Source: Acinetobacter sp. N54.MGS-139 (lineage in GTDB: Bacteria > Pseudomonadota > Gammaproteobacteria > Burkholderiales > Burkholderiaceae_F). Taken from it: DNA of 64,000 nucleotides. The stretch spans positions 31,197 through 95,196 of the forward strand of contig LARN01000001.1 in NCBI GenBank assembly GCA_000980495.1. Reading direction: 5' to 3'. Shown here in pieces: positions 8,985 through 19,939 of the stretch. Made by a program: the position numbers and the translations under genes. Positions within the stretch are counted from its first letter, which is position 1. Every line of letters starts with the position of its first letter. Under the pieces are notes generated by a model. It had not been told where the DNA came from, did no database searches, and saw only the letters and a program-made list of their open reading frames with translations.

Positions 8985-9659
8985 ATGTCCAGCATTCAGC
9001 ATAAATTTATAGAGTTTTGTATTGAATCCAACGTATTAAGGTTCGGTGAATTTAAAACTAAGGCGGGCCGCCTGTCTCCTTATTTCTTCAATGCGGGCTT
9101 ATTTAATACCGGTGCCATGCTCTCAAAGCTTGCAGACTTTTACGCTCGCACTTTGATCAAGGCGATGGAGGATGGGCGTATCGAATGCGATATGATCTTC
9201 GGCCCGGCATATAAAGGCATTACTTTGGCGGCCGCCGTTGCCATGAGAATGGCCGAACTCGGCTACGACCTGCCTTTTGCTTACAACCGCAAAGAAGTCA
9301 AGGATCACGGCGAGGGCGGAAATACTGTCGGAGCTCCGATCAAAGGTCATGTCGTGATCATCGATGACGTGATCTCCGCCGGGACGTCGGTCGGAGAATC
9401 CGTCAAAATCATTGAAGCCTGCGGGGCTCATCCTTCCGGCGTTCTTTTGGCTTTAGACCGCATGGAATGCGCCGGGACAGCAGAAAAAGTAGCAGACCGC
9501 TCTGCAGTAGAAGATGTCAAGGAACGCTACGGGATGCCGGTCGTAGCGATCGCCGACCTCTCCGACTTAATGTCCTTCCTTAAAGAAACGAAGGATCCCG
9601 ACCTGTCTGCCTACCAAGAGGCGATTTTCGAATATCGCCGCAAATACGGCACTAAATAA
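8985..9659 (+). CDS. pyrE: Orotate phosphoribosyltransferase
   Basis: PyrE joins orotate and PRPP to give orotidine monophosphate in pyrimidine synthesis. The 224-residue protein carries the PRPP-binding motif VVIIDDVISAGTS (residues 123-135), FGPAYKGI (about 72-79) and the catalytic lysine-containing loop NRKEVKDHGEGG (about 101-112). The length is within the usual 210-225. It is a single-gene unit diverging from xth and ending at the bidirectional hairpin 9666-9690. Confidence 0.96.
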   Translation: MSSIQHKFIEFCIESNVLRFGEFKTKAGRLSPYFFNAGLFNTGAMLSKLADFYARTLIKAMEDGRIECDMIFGPAYKGITLAAAVAMRMAELGYDLPFAYNRKEVKDHGEGGNTVGAPIKGHVVIIDDVISAGTSVGESVKIIEACGAHPSGVLLALDRMECAGTAEKVADRSAVEDVKERYGMPVVAIADLSDLMSFLKETKDPDLSAYQEAIFEYRRKYGTK

Positions 9660-9665
9660 CAAAAA

Positions 9666-9690
9666 AACAGGGCGGCGCCGCCGTCCTGTT
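9666..9690. terminator. Bidirectional terminator between pyrE and gatB
   Basis: An 11-bp stem (AACAGGGCGGC / GCCGTCCTGTT, one G-U pair) with a GCC loop sits between two convergent genes. An A-run lies on the left and a short T-run on the right, so it can act on both strands. Confidence 0.85.
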
Positions 9691-9706
9691 TGTCAAGGGA
9701 AAAAGG

Positions 9707-11155
9707 TTACTGAGCCAATTTCGCTCTCAGGATTTCATTGACCTGGGCGGGATTGGCTTTCCCTTTGGTGAGTCTCATTGTTTGACCGACCAAAGCATTA
9801 AAGGCTTTTTCCTTGCCGGATTTGAATTCGGCAACCATCTTCGGATTAGCAGCCAGAACCGCATCAATAGCGGCCTCAATGGCGCCGGTGTCAGAGATCT
9901 GCTTCAAGCCGAGCGTTTCGATAAGGGCGTCGACATTGTCGCCTTTCTTTTCCCAAATCGCCGAGAAGACCGTACGAGCGCCCTTCTGGTTGAGAGTGCC
10001 GTCACTCATTCGGTTGAGGATTTGGCCGACTTGTTCGGCAGATACCGGGCTTTCTTCAATGGTGAGCTCGGCCGCGTTCAGCTTGGCCAAGACTTCACCG
10101 CGAATCCAGTTGGCAACGGACTTCTTATCCTTCACATTCGCAGCAGCCGTTTCGAAATAAACGGTGAGCGGGCGATGTGACGTAAGCTGGATCGCATCGG
10201 CTTCGTTGATACCGTATTCCTGGATCAAACGGTTCAGAGCGGCGCCGGGAAGTTCCGGCATTGTGGCTCTAACTTCGTCAATCCATTCGTCCGAGATTTC
10301 CAGCGGCTGCAGATCGGGATCCGGGAAATAGCGATAATCCATGGAATCTTCCTTGGTTCTCATTTCTCGGGTCTCGTCGTTGTCCGGGTCGTAGAGACGA
10401 GTGGCTTGAACGACCTTTCCGCCTTCGGAGATCAGCTCGATCTGACGGCGAACTTCGTAGTCAATCGCGGCCTGCAGGAATTTAAAACTGTTGAGGTTTT
10501 TAATTTCGCAGCGTGTACCGAATTCTTTCTGTCCTTTGGGACGTACGGACACATTGGCGTCGCATCTGAAGTTGCCTTTTTGCATGTCGCCGTCGCTGAC
10601 GCCGATCCAAGTCACCAATTCATGCAAAGCGCGGGCGTAGGCTACGGCTTCAGCCGAGCTGCGCATTTCCGGTTCACTCACAATTTCGAGAAGCGGGGTG
10701 CCGGCACGGTTCAAGTCGATACCTGTCTTTCCGTGGACAATGCCATGGACGCTCTTACCCGCGTCTTCTTCAAGATGTGCGCGTGTCAGGTGAACGGTTT
10801 TTGCGTATGTTGTTCCGTCGGGATTTTCTACCTGAATCGTCAATTCGCCGCCGATGACGACAGGATGCTCGAACTGGCTGATCTGATAGGCCTTCGGCAG
10901 GTCAGGATAGAAATAGTGTTTGCGGTCAAAAACCGAACGGTTGGCGACTTTGGCATTGATGGCCAAGCCGAAGCGGATCGCTTTTTCGACGGCTTCACGG
11001 TTGAGCACCGGAAGGCAGCCCGGGAGAGCAAGGTCGATCGGGCAAGCATGAGTGTTCGGCTCTGCGCCGAAGGCGGCAGACGCTCCGGAAAAGATTTTAG
11101 ATTTAGTGGACAGCTGGACGTGTGTTTCCAGTCCGATAACAACTTCCCATTCCAT
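9707..11155 (-). CDS. gatB: Asp/Glu-tRNA amidotransferase subunit B
   Basis: GatB is the kinase and tRNA-binding subunit of the GatCAB complex, which converts mischarged Glu-tRNA(Gln) and Asp-tRNA(Asn) to Gln- and Asn-tRNA. The 482-residue protein starts [13 protein letters not shown], has the metal-site region CPIDLALPG and [13 protein letters not shown], and ends in the helical YqeY/tail domain (about 330-482). The length is typical. It follows gatA by 14 nt as the last gene of gatC-gatA-gatB. Confidence 0.97.
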   Translation of the reverse strand: MEWEVVIGLETHVQLSTKSKIFSGASAAFGAEPNTHACPIDLALPGCLPVLNREAVEKAIRFGLAINAKVANRSVFDRKHYFYPDLPKAYQISQFEHPVVIGGELTIQVENPDGTTYAKTVHLTRAHLEEDAGKSVHGIVHGKTGIDLNRAGTPLLEIVSEPEMRSSAEAVAYARALHELVTWIGVSDGDMQKGNFRCDANVSVRPKGQKEFGTRCEIKNLNSFKFLQAAIDYEVRRQIELISEGGKVVQATRLYDPDNDETREMRTKEDSMDYRYFPDPDLQPLEISDEWIDEVRATMPELPGAALNRLIQEYGINEADAIQLTSHRPLTVYFETAAANVKDKKSVANWIRGEVLAKLNAAELTIEESPVSAEQVGQILNRMSDGTLNQKGARTVFSAIWEKKGDNVDALIETLGLKQISDTGAIEAAIDAVLAANPKMVAEFKSGKEKAFNALVGQTMRLTKGKANPAQVNEILRAKLAQ

Positions 11156-11169
11156 TTTGTAATCCTTTC

Positions 11170-12627
11170 TTAATATCCGGCAGGGACAGCCTTATGCCAA
11201 TCGGTAACGTTCTGATAGGCGTGCGCAGTGCGGAGCAGACGAGCTTCTTTGCATTTCGGAGCAATCAGCTGGAGACCGAACGGGAGGTTATCCGGGCTCA
11301 TGCCGCAGGGAACGCTCATGCTCGGAAGACCGGCCAGCGAACCGGGGACGGTGTAAAGGTCGCTCAGGTAAAGAGATAGCGGATCGCTCTTGTCGTCGAA
11401 GCGGAAGGCAGCATCGGTGGATACCGGTGCAGCGATCACGTCGCAGTTTTCTGCGAAGAGATGATCGAATTCTTCGGCGATCAAACGGCGAACCTGCTGA
11501 GCCTTAATGTAATAAGCGTCGTAGTAGCCGTGAGAAAGAACATAAGTACCGATGAGAATTCGGCGCTTAGGTTCGGGACCGAAACCTTCGTCGCGGCTCT
11601 TCTTGATCATGTCGAGCAGGTCAGTGTAGTTTTGGGCACGGTGACCGTAGCGAACGCCGTCGAAGCGTCCGAGGTTGGAGCTCGCTTCTGCCGGAGCAAT
11701 GATGTAATAGACCGGGACGCCTAAGTCGGCTTTTTCCAGCTTGATGTCGACGAGAACGGCACCTAGGTCTTCATAGACTTTCAATGCAGCGTAAATAGAG
11801 TCTCTCAGTGCAGGAGCGGCCTTATCGATCCAGGCACGCGGGACTCCGATGCGCAGACCTTTGACACCGTCGTTCAGGCCGATCGTCAGGTCTTCGGGCG
11901 GCAGTTCAATACTGGTGGAGTCGCGTTTGTCAAAACCGATCATCTGAGAAAGAACCAGGGCACAGTCTTCCGCAGTTTGTGCGATGACGCCGGCGGTATC
12001 CAAGCTGGAGGCAAACGCAATCATGCCCCAGCGGCTGGGACGGCCGTATGTGGGTTTAATACCGGTGACGCCGCAGAAGGCTGCCGGCTGACGGATCGAG
12101 CCGCCGGTATCGGTTGCGGTTGCAGCAGGAGTCAGGCGCGCGGCAACGCAGGAAGCTGAGCCGCCGGAGGAGCCGCCCGGAACGACATGTTCATTCCAGG
12201 GGTTGAATGTTTTTCCGTAGGCGCTGTTGGCCGTGGTCGAACCCATCGCAAATTCGTCGCAGTTCGTCTTGCCTAAACAGACGAGTCCGGCTTCCTGAAT
12301 ACGTTCTACGACAGTGGCGTCAAAGGGGCTCATGTAGTTTTCGAGCATTTTGCTCGCGGCGGTGCTCGCCCAATTGCGCGTGACAAAGATATCTTTGTGT
12401 GCAATGGGAACGCCGGTTAAAGGAGAAGCCGTGCCTTCGGCGATTTTACGGTCGGCGGCTTCGGCTTCCTTGAGTGTGACTTCCGGACGGACATCCAGGA
12501 ATGCATTTAATGATTTTTTGTCCTCGATTTTGTCGAGATAAGCTTGAGCGATTTCTTTTGCAGAGACTTCTTTTTTAGAAAGAAGAGCGCTCAACTCCGC
12601 CACGGAGGCATGTGTAAGTTCTTTCAT
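11170..12627 (-). CDS. gatA: Asp/Glu-tRNA amidotransferase subunit A
   Basis: GatA is the amidase that releases ammonia from glutamine for GatB. The amidase-signature Ser-cis-Ser-Lys triad is visible: lysine in VPIAHKDIF, and GGSSGGSAS with [11 protein letters not shown]. The preferred ATG at 12627 gives 485 residues and follows the gatC stop by 1 nt. A TTG three codons upstream (12636) would overlap gatC instead. The order gatC-gatA-gatB is the common bacterial arrangement. Confidence 0.96.
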   Translation of the reverse strand: MKELTHASVAELSALLSKKEVSAKEIAQAYLDKIEDKKSLNAFLDVRPEVTLKEAEAADRKIAEGTASPLTGVPIAHKDIFVTRNWASTAASKMLENYMSPFDATVVERIQEAGLVCLGKTNCDEFAMGSTTANSAYGKTFNPWNEHVVPGGSSGGSASCVAARLTPAATATDTGGSIRQPAAFCGVTGIKPTYGRPSRWGMIAFASSLDTAGVIAQTAEDCALVLSQMIGFDKRDSTSIELPPEDLTIGLNDGVKGLRIGVPRAWIDKAAPALRDSIYAALKVYEDLGAVLVDIKLEKADLGVPVYYIIAPAEASSNLGRFDGVRYGHRAQNYTDLLDMIKKSRDEGFGPEPKRRILIGTYVLSHGYYDAYYIKAQQVRRLIAEEFDHLFAENCDVIAAPVSTDAAFRFDDKSDPLSLYLSDLYTVPGSLAGLPSMSVPCGMSPDNLPFGLQLIAPKCKEARLLRTAHAYQNVTDWHKAVPAGY

Positions 12628-12628
12628 G

Positions 12629-14141
<1,513 letters not shown>

Positions 14142-14159
14142 TCTGACCGATCAAAAGGT

Positions 14160-15071
14160 ATGGTCGGGCCGTCAAAACACCTGAAATTTAATGCGCCCCG
14201 CGCTTCTTCGTTCACGAGCTTCGGTTTTTTTGTCGCGATCTCGGTGTTGATGATGGTTGTCGACCATCAGATGCAGGTGATGGAGCCTGTGCGCTCAGGT
14301 TTTGCCTGGGTCTCGGACTGGATCCATAACGGCGTTTCTTCTCCGGCGCGCGGTGTCGATTTCGCAGACAGCTACCTGCGTTCTAAGTCTTCCCTTATCG
14401 CACAAAACGAAGAGCTGAAAAAGCGTCTCGCAGAAAGCGAGATGCAGCGCTACCGTATGAGCACCTTAAGTGAGGAGAACCGTGTCCTCAAAGAGATGCT
14501 TCAGCAAAAAACGCTTTACACGGCTAAAACAGGAATGTTTGAAGTTCGCCGCGCACTTTCGGACGGTTTTACACAGCGCTATCAAATTGACGGCGGATCC
14601 AATGACGGTCTTGAGGTCGGTATGCCGGTCGTAACAGAAGCCGGCCTGGCCGGTCAGCTTATTCACGTGGCTCCGAACTCCAGTCAGGTTCAGTTGATTC
14701 AGGATAAAAATCAAGAAGTTCCGGTTCTCTTTACGACTTCGCATGTTCGCGGAATTGTCCGCGGCAGCGGAGACGGCTCGACGCTGCAGAGCCGTGATCT
14801 TCCTTTTTCCGACAAGATTAAGGTCGGAGAAAAAGTCGTTACTTCCGGCCTCGACGGAATCTACCCGAAGGGAATTCCGGTCGGCGTGGTGACCAAAGTT
14901 GAGCCGGGTGACTCCGGCAGCTACATTAATGTGACCGTAGCTTCTCCCAAATCCATTGGTACGAGTGAGTATGTTCTCGTCCTTTACGTAGACACGAAGG
15001 TAGAGTTGCCTGATTTAGATGAGGAAGAAGACGCCGGCGACGGCCAAGTCAGAAGGAAGCCTAGAAGATGA
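14160..15071 (+). CDS. mreC: Rod-shape protein MreC
   Basis: MreC is a bitopic inner-membrane protein linking MreB to the PBP2-RodA synthase. The 303-residue protein has a short basic N-terminus, one transmembrane helix near residues 20-38 and a coiled-coil rich in E, L and R at about 78-110. Two periplasmic beta-barrel domains follow (QIDGGSNDGLEVGMPVV, then SGLDGIYPKGIPVGVV). A charged tail ends the protein. It starts 18 nt after mreB and overlaps mreD by 4 nt (ATGA). Confidence 0.95.
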   Translation: MVGPSKHLKFNAPRASSFTSFGFFVAISVLMMVVDHQMQVMEPVRSGFAWVSDWIHNGVSSPARGVDFADSYLRSKSSLIAQNEELKKRLAESEMQRYRMSTLSEENRVLKEMLQQKTLYTAKTGMFEVRRALSDGFTQRYQIDGGSNDGLEVGMPVVTEAGLAGQLIHVAPNSSQVQLIQDKNQEVPVLFTTSHVRGIVRGSGDGSTLQSRDLPFSDKIKVGEKVVTSGLDGIYPKGIPVGVVTKVEPGDSGSYINVTVASPKSIGTSEYVLVLYVDTKVELPDLDEEEDAGDGQVRRKPRR

Positions 15072-15598
15072 GCGAATTCTCCAAGGGCTTTAAGAGCCGT
15101 CGTCCCGACAAGTCTTTTTACGACCCCGCTTTTGCGTCAGGCTGGTGGGTATACGGCACTTTGATTCTGTCTTGGTGTCTTGATCTTCTTCCCTTATCGC
15201 GCCTGCCGTATTTCCCGAGCTTTCTGATTTTGACCTTGGTCTTCTGGACGATCCATCAGCCGCAGCGAATCTATTATTGGCTGGCATTTGCTTTCGGGCT
15301 GCTGACAGACGCAGATACGGGAGCGGTGTTCGGACAGCACGCACTGACCTACTGCATGGTGGTTTTCTTTACGGAATTGATGAGTGTGCGCCTCAGCTGG
15401 TTAAGCAGCATTGCGCAGTCTATCTCCTTGATTCCTATTTTCTACATTCCTGCGATTCTTCTGACGATTGAAGCCTTCTGTTTCGGAAACGGTTTCGGAC
15501 CATGGTCTATTTTTGCCCAAGGTTTGCTGAGTGTCGTGATTTGGCCGGCTTGGTGCTGGCTCCTCGCGCGCCGATGGGTTCCTAATTACAGGGCTTAA
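15068..15598 (+). CDS. mreD: Rod-shape protein MreD
   Basis: MreD is a small polytopic membrane protein of the elongasome. The 176-residue product has about five hydrophobic segments beginning near residue 28, with a PQRIYYWLAFAFGLLTDADTG stretch typical of the family. The start overlaps mreC by 4 nt. Sequence conservation in MreD is weak, so the assignment rests on both the membrane profile and the position between mreC and mrdA. Confidence 0.92.
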   Translation: MSEFSKGFKSRRPDKSFYDPAFASGWWVYGTLILSWCLDLLPLSRLPYFPSFLILTLVFWTIHQPQRIYYWLAFAFGLLTDADTGAVFGQHALTYCMVVFFTELMSVRLSWLSSIAQSISLIPIFYIPAILLTIEAFCFGNGFGPWSIFAQGLLSVVIWPAWCWLLARRWVPNYRA

Positions 15599-15606
15599 TC
15601 CTCATC

Positions 15607-17595
15607 ATGGAACGACGCAACCTCGAACTGGAGCAAAAATTTAGAAAGCAGTTCACGCGCAGATGCTGGTTTTTTCTGTTCGTGACGATCCTGCTTTATT
15701 TAATTCTCGCCAGCCGCTTTGCCTATCTGCAGATTTTCCAGTACGACGAGCTTGTGACCAAGGCTGAAGCAAACCGCAAAACGGAGACGGCTCATCCGCC
15801 CCGCCGCGGCATCATCATGGATAAAAATGGGGAAGTTTTGGCCACCAATGATCCGATCTACACATTGGAAATCACACCGGCCAAGACGCCCAACTTTAAT
15901 CAGACGATCAAAGAGCTTCAGAAGGTCATCTCTATCTCGAAGGGAGATATCCGCAGATTTAACCGTCTTAAGGATGAACTGCCGCGTCTGAGTCCGGTGC
16001 CGGTTAAGACGAATCTGACCGATGAAGAAGTTGCGCGGTTTACTGCTCAGGCCTGGCGTTTCCCGGGTGTTGAGGTAAGGTCGCGTATGCATCGTTCTTA
16101 TCCGGCAGGAAAGGATGCAGCGCATGTTGTCGGATACATCGGCCGAATTTCTCAGAGGGACCAGACAAGACTCGAAGAAAGCGGTCGAGGAAACGACTAC
16201 ACGGGAACGTTAAACATCGGTAAGACGGGAATTGAACTTTCATACGAAGACGTTTTGCACGGCAAGCCCGGTTTTGAACAAATCGAAGTACGGGCTTCGG
16301 GCCGCCCGATCCGTTCTCTTTCGATGACGCAGCCTCAAAGCGGAAATAACCTTGTATTGACGCTGGATATGGGCCTGCAGCGCGAAATTATGAAAGAGCT
16401 CGGCGATCGGCGCGGAACCGTTATTGCCATCGAGCCGGCGACGGGTGACGTCCTCGCGTTCGTTTCTAATCCGAGCTTTGATCCGAATCTTTTTGTTGAC
16501 GGCATTGACCAAGAAACCTGGGACAGTCTCAATCAGGACGAAGACAAGCCGCTCATGAACCGCGCGCTCCGAGGAACGTATCCGATCGGGTCGACGTTTA
16601 AGCCCTTCATGGCGTTGGCCGCGCTGGAAATGAAAGTGCGTGATCCCAAACGCGTGATCAACGACAACGGTCATTTTCAGCTGGGCAACCATGTATTCCG
16701 CGATTCCACCCGCGGCCGCGGTTACGGTCCGGTCGACATGCATCGTTCGATCGTCGTTTCCTCCGACGTGTATTACTACTCGCTGGCTCAGGAGATGGGC
16801 ATCGACCGTATCCATGATTTCATGAAGCCGTTCGGGTTCGGACAGATCACGGGGATCGATCTCGTCGGAGAAGCTCGGGGTATTCTTCCGTCGCGGGAAT
16901 GGAAGCAAAGACGCTTTAAACAACGCTGGGCGCAAGGCGACACGATTTCCATCGGCATCGGCCAAGGCTACAACGCCTTTACCATTCTGCAGCTTGCGCA
17001 CGCTGTGGCGACATTGGCCAATGACGGTATCGTGATGAAGCCCCATTTGGTCAAGAAGATTATCAACTCAAAGACCGGCGAAGAAGAGATTGTGGCGAAG
17101 AATCCGGTTGATGTGATTCCGCTGAAGAAAGAGAATGTCAACTTTATTAAGCGCGCCATGCAGGACGTGACCCAAAAAGGAACCGGCAGAGCGATTTTTG
17201 CGGGTGCTCCTTATACGGTCGGAGGCAAAACGGGTACGGCACAGGTGCTCGGTATCAAGCAGGGCGAAACCTACAATAAAAACAAAATTAAGGAGCGTCA
17301 CCGCGACCACTCCTTATTTATTGCTTTTGCACCGGTCGATAAGCCCAAGATTGCGCTGGCGATCATGGTTGAAAACGGCGGTTTCGGTGCGGCAGCAGCG
17401 GCACCGTTGGCGCGGAAAATTCTGGATTACTACTTGATTGAGCAGAACAAGGATAAGGACAGCTCAGAAGAGGCCGGAAAGGGGAAAACTCAACAGACTA
17501 AGACTCGCAGCACGGCAGCAGTGAAAAAAGCGGTAAAGCCGGAGGAAAAAGCTCAGACGGCAGCCGCGGGTACGGCTAAAGGGAAAAAAGAATGA
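15607..17595 (+). CDS. mrdA: Penicillin-binding protein 2 (transpeptidase)
   Basis: PBP2 is the monofunctional transpeptidase of lateral-wall synthesis and partners RodA. The 662-residue protein has a single N-terminal membrane anchor (about residues 20-40), a dimerisation/pedestal region with PPRRGIIMDKNG, and the penicillin-binding domain. The active-site motifs are S329-T-F-K, S385-S-D and K541-T-G-T. An Ala/Lys-rich tail of about 40 residues after residue 615 is low-complexity. The gene overlaps rodA by 4 nt. Confidence 0.97.
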   Translation: MERRNLELEQKFRKQFTRRCWFFLFVTILLYLILASRFAYLQIFQYDELVTKAEANRKTETAHPPRRGIIMDKNGEVLATNDPIYTLEITPAKTPNFNQTIKELQKVISISKGDIRRFNRLKDELPRLSPVPVKTNLTDEEVARFTAQAWRFPGVEVRSRMHRSYPAGKDAAHVVGYIGRISQRDQTRLEESGRGNDYTGTLNIGKTGIELSYEDVLHGKPGFEQIEVRASGRPIRSLSMTQPQSGNNLVLTLDMGLQREIMKELGDRRGTVIAIEPATGDVLAFVSNPSFDPNLFVDGIDQETWDSLNQDEDKPLMNRALRGTYPIGSTFKPFMALAALEMKVRDPKRVINDNGHFQLGNHVFRDSTRGRGYGPVDMHRSIVVSSDVYYYSLAQEMGIDRIHDFMKPFGFGQITGIDLVGEARGILPSREWKQRRFKQRWAQGDTISIGIGQGYNAFTILQLAHAVATLANDGIVMKPHLVKKIINSKTGEEEIVAKNPVDVIPLKKENVNFIKRAMQDVTQKGTGRAIFAGAPYTVGGKTGTAQVLGIKQGETYNKNKIKERHRDHSLFIAFAPVDKPKIALAIMVENGGFGAAAAAPLARKILDYYLIEQNKDKDSSEEAGKGKTQQTKTRSTAAVKKAVKPEEKAQTAAAGTAKGKKE

Positions 17596-18755
17596 ACGCA
17601 CATACACGTGAACCTTTCCACATCCGTATCCTGAAGGGATTGCTCGGGATCATCTGGTCGATTGACTGGCCTTTAATGGTGATCGTACTGATTCTGAGTG
17701 CCTGGGGTTTTGTTGCACTTTATTCGGCCGGTTACAGCTTCCCGTGGCGAATCGACGGTCAAATCCGCAACCTTGCTGCAGCGGGGGCGGCGATGATGCT
17801 TTTTGCGACGATGCCGCTCAAATGGACAAGAAATCTGGCCGCGCCGGCATATGTCGTCGGATTGGTGCTTTTAGTTGCCACGCTGCTTTTCGGTGTGAAT
17901 ACGAAGGGCGCGACCCGGTGGCTTGATATCGGTGTGATCCGGATCCAGCCTTCCGAAATCATGAAACTGGCGACGCCGCTGCTGATTGCCTGGTACTTCC
18001 AACTCCGACTGACAGCACAGGAGGGCGTGCTCAAATGGTGGGACTATTTGGTTGCTTTTGTGATGCTGGCGCTTCCGGTCGCTTTGATTTTGAAGCAGCC
18101 GGATTTAGGAACCTCTATCCTCGTATTGGCTTCGGGATTTGCGGTGATTTTCTTTGCCGGATTAAGCTGGAAATTTCTGCTGCTGATGTTTTCCGGCGTC
18201 CTTGTTGCTTTGCCCATTGTTTGGAATTCGCTTTATGACTATCAGCGTCAGCGTGTGCTGACGCTCCTGGATCCGAGTTCGGATCCTCTCGGCGCGGGTT
18301 TCCATACACTGCAGGCGATCATTGCCATCGGGTCCGGAGGAATGACCGGTAAAGGCTGGATGAACGGCACGCAGGCTCATTTGGATTTTATTCCCGAGCG
18401 GACCAGTGACTTCCTGTTTGCTGTTTTTTCCGAAGAATTCGGGTTTTTCGGAGACATCTGTCTCTTAGGCCTTTACACTCTTTTGATCATGAGAGCGCTG
18501 TACATCGCGTCCGTGGCTAATACCGTTTTTGAACGCCTTTTGGCCTGTGCGATTGCAACGATCTTCCTCATTTATTCCTTTGTGAATATGGGAATGGTGA
18601 GCGGTATTCTCCCGGTCGTGGGCGTTCCGCTGCCATTTATGAGTTACGGCGGAACGGCATTGCTGATCCTCGGGATCTGCTGCGGACTGCTGATGAAAAT
18701 CTCAGCACAGCGGCGCATCAAAGTTTCTTTGTACGGCGACGATTACCGTTCCTGA
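17592..18755 (+). CDS. rodA: Peptidoglycan glycosyltransferase RodA
   Basis: RodA is the SEDS glycan polymerase of the elongasome. The 387-residue protein has about ten membrane segments and the SEDS signatures GATRWLDIGVIRIQPSE, QPDLGTS and GFHTLQAIIAIGSGG. The large periplasmic loop WMNGTQAHLDFIPERTSDFLF and the PVVGVPLPFMSYGG motif near the C-terminus complete the match. It overlaps mrdA by 4 nt, consistent with a stoichiometric PBP2-RodA pair. Confidence 0.97.
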   Translation: MNAHTREPFHIRILKGLLGIIWSIDWPLMVIVLILSAWGFVALYSAGYSFPWRIDGQIRNLAAAGAAMMLFATMPLKWTRNLAAPAYVVGLVLLVATLLFGVNTKGATRWLDIGVIRIQPSEIMKLATPLLIAWYFQLRLTAQEGVLKWWDYLVAFVMLALPVALILKQPDLGTSILVLASGFAVIFFAGLSWKFLLLMFSGVLVALPIVWNSLYDYQRQRVLTLLDPSSDPLGAGFHTLQAIIAIGSGGMTGKGWMNGTQAHLDFIPERTSDFLFAVFSEEFGFFGDICLLGLYTLLIMRALYIASVANTVFERLLACAIATIFLIYSFVNMGMVSGILPVVGVPLPFMSYGGTALLILGICCGLLMKISAQRRIKVSLYGDDYRS

Positions 18756-18782
18756 TTGAATAAAAACTACTGAAGAGCTCTT

Positions 18783-19934
18783 ATGAATGTAAGAATCCTC
18801 GGGGTGTGCGCAGCTGCGCTTGTGCTTCTTGTGAGCGGCTGCAGCACGCAGAAAAACAGCGGTAAATACTACGATCGAGACGGTCCTCCCAAAGAATGGG
18901 AGACTTTCGGTATGAGTCGTGCAGATGCCGTGCCCAAAGTTGAAAAACCGATCGCTTCGACCAATCGTCCGTATACGGTGATGGGAAAGAGGTACGTGCC
19001 GATGACCGGGGATAAGCCACTGACCCAGGTCGGTTACGGCTCTTGGTACGGAAAGCAGTTCCACGGCAAAAAGACTTCCACGGGCGAAATCTACAACATG
19101 TACGAAATGTCCGCGGCGCACACCACGATGGAGCTTCCGAGCTACGCGAGAGTTACCAATCTGGAGAACGGGAAGTCCGTGATTGTGCGCGTCAACGACC
19201 GCGGCCCCTTCCTGCACAGCCGTGTCATTGATCTGTCCTATGCTGCGGCGACAAAGCTGGGTTATGCGGGAAAAGGCACTGCACGCGTCAGAGTTGAGCG
19301 AATTACTCGGGCACAGATTGCTTCCGGGAAATGGAAGAAGGGAAGTCCGCTGTTAACAACCGTGATGGCCGCGATTCCGAAAGACAAGAAGGAGGCTGCA
19401 TCTCCGGTGGGCGAATGCGAAGATCCGGGTGAAGCTTTAATAGAGGCTTTGGCTTCGCAGAGCGGCAACTTGATGGAGAGCCCGTCTCCGGTAACCGCGG
19501 ATAAGGTTGAAATTGAAAAAGCGGTGCCGAGTTCTGATCGCCATCTGATACCCGAAGGCGTATACACCGTTGCCGGCGCAGACAGCACTACGACGCTTGG
19601 GACCTTCGAAAATGAGATTCGAGAAGAAGTCATTCACTCCATTAGAGAGCAGGCTTCCGATGAGCTGAATAAGTTCAAAGGCTCAGCGGCGGCTCCTCAA
19701 GGAAACTACGCCGTGCAGCTCGGCGTATTCCGCTCTGAGGCCAATGCGATTGCTCTGAAGAAGCGTTTCATCGAAACCCTCGGCGATAAAATAGGCTCCG
19801 AAGTCAGCATCCGCTCGACAAACGGCTTGTACAAAGTCGTTGCCGGTAAGTCCATGACCGAACAGCAGGCAAAATCTGCCGTGGCGATTATTCGAGATGC
19901 GTTGAACATCAAAGCGTTTACTTTGAAGGAATAG
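18783..19934 (+). CDS. rlpA: RlpA-like septal-ring lipoprotein
   Basis: A 383-residue outer-membrane lipoprotein. The signal peptide ends in the lipobox LVSGC with the lipidated cysteine at 20. A double-psi beta-barrel follows at about 80-170 (GSWYGKQFHGKKTSTGE, VNDRGPF, VIDLSYAAA), then a low-complexity linker, then a C-terminal SPOR domain (about 305-378, NYAVQLGVFRSEANA) that binds denuded glycan. In some bacteria RlpA is a lytic transglycosylase. It follows rodA by 27 nt in the rod-shape operon, as in many proteobacteria. Confidence 0.93.
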   Translation: MNVRILGVCAAALVLLVSGCSTQKNSGKYYDRDGPPKEWETFGMSRADAVPKVEKPIASTNRPYTVMGKRYVPMTGDKPLTQVGYGSWYGKQFHGKKTSTGEIYNMYEMSAAHTTMELPSYARVTNLENGKSVIVRVNDRGPFLHSRVIDLSYAAATKLGYAGKGTARVRVERITRAQIASGKWKKGSPLLTTVMAAIPKDKKEAASPVGECEDPGEALIEALASQSGNLMESPSPVTADKVEIEKAVPSSDRHLIPEGVYTVAGADSTTTLGTFENEIREEVIHSIREQASDELNKFKGSAAAPQGNYAVQLGVFRSEANAIALKKRFIETLGDKIGSEVSIRSTNGLYKVVAGKSMTEQQAKSAVAIIRDALNIKAFTLKE

Positions 19935-19939
19935 AGTTC

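Noticed and set aside
10406-11173. 255-codon frame antisense to gatB
   Set aside because: GatB is canonical and complete here; the antisense product is His/Phe-rich without domain signatures.
16240-17046. 268-codon frame antisense to mrdA
   Set aside because: PBP2 motifs are intact on the plus strand and the antisense frame has no homology pattern.
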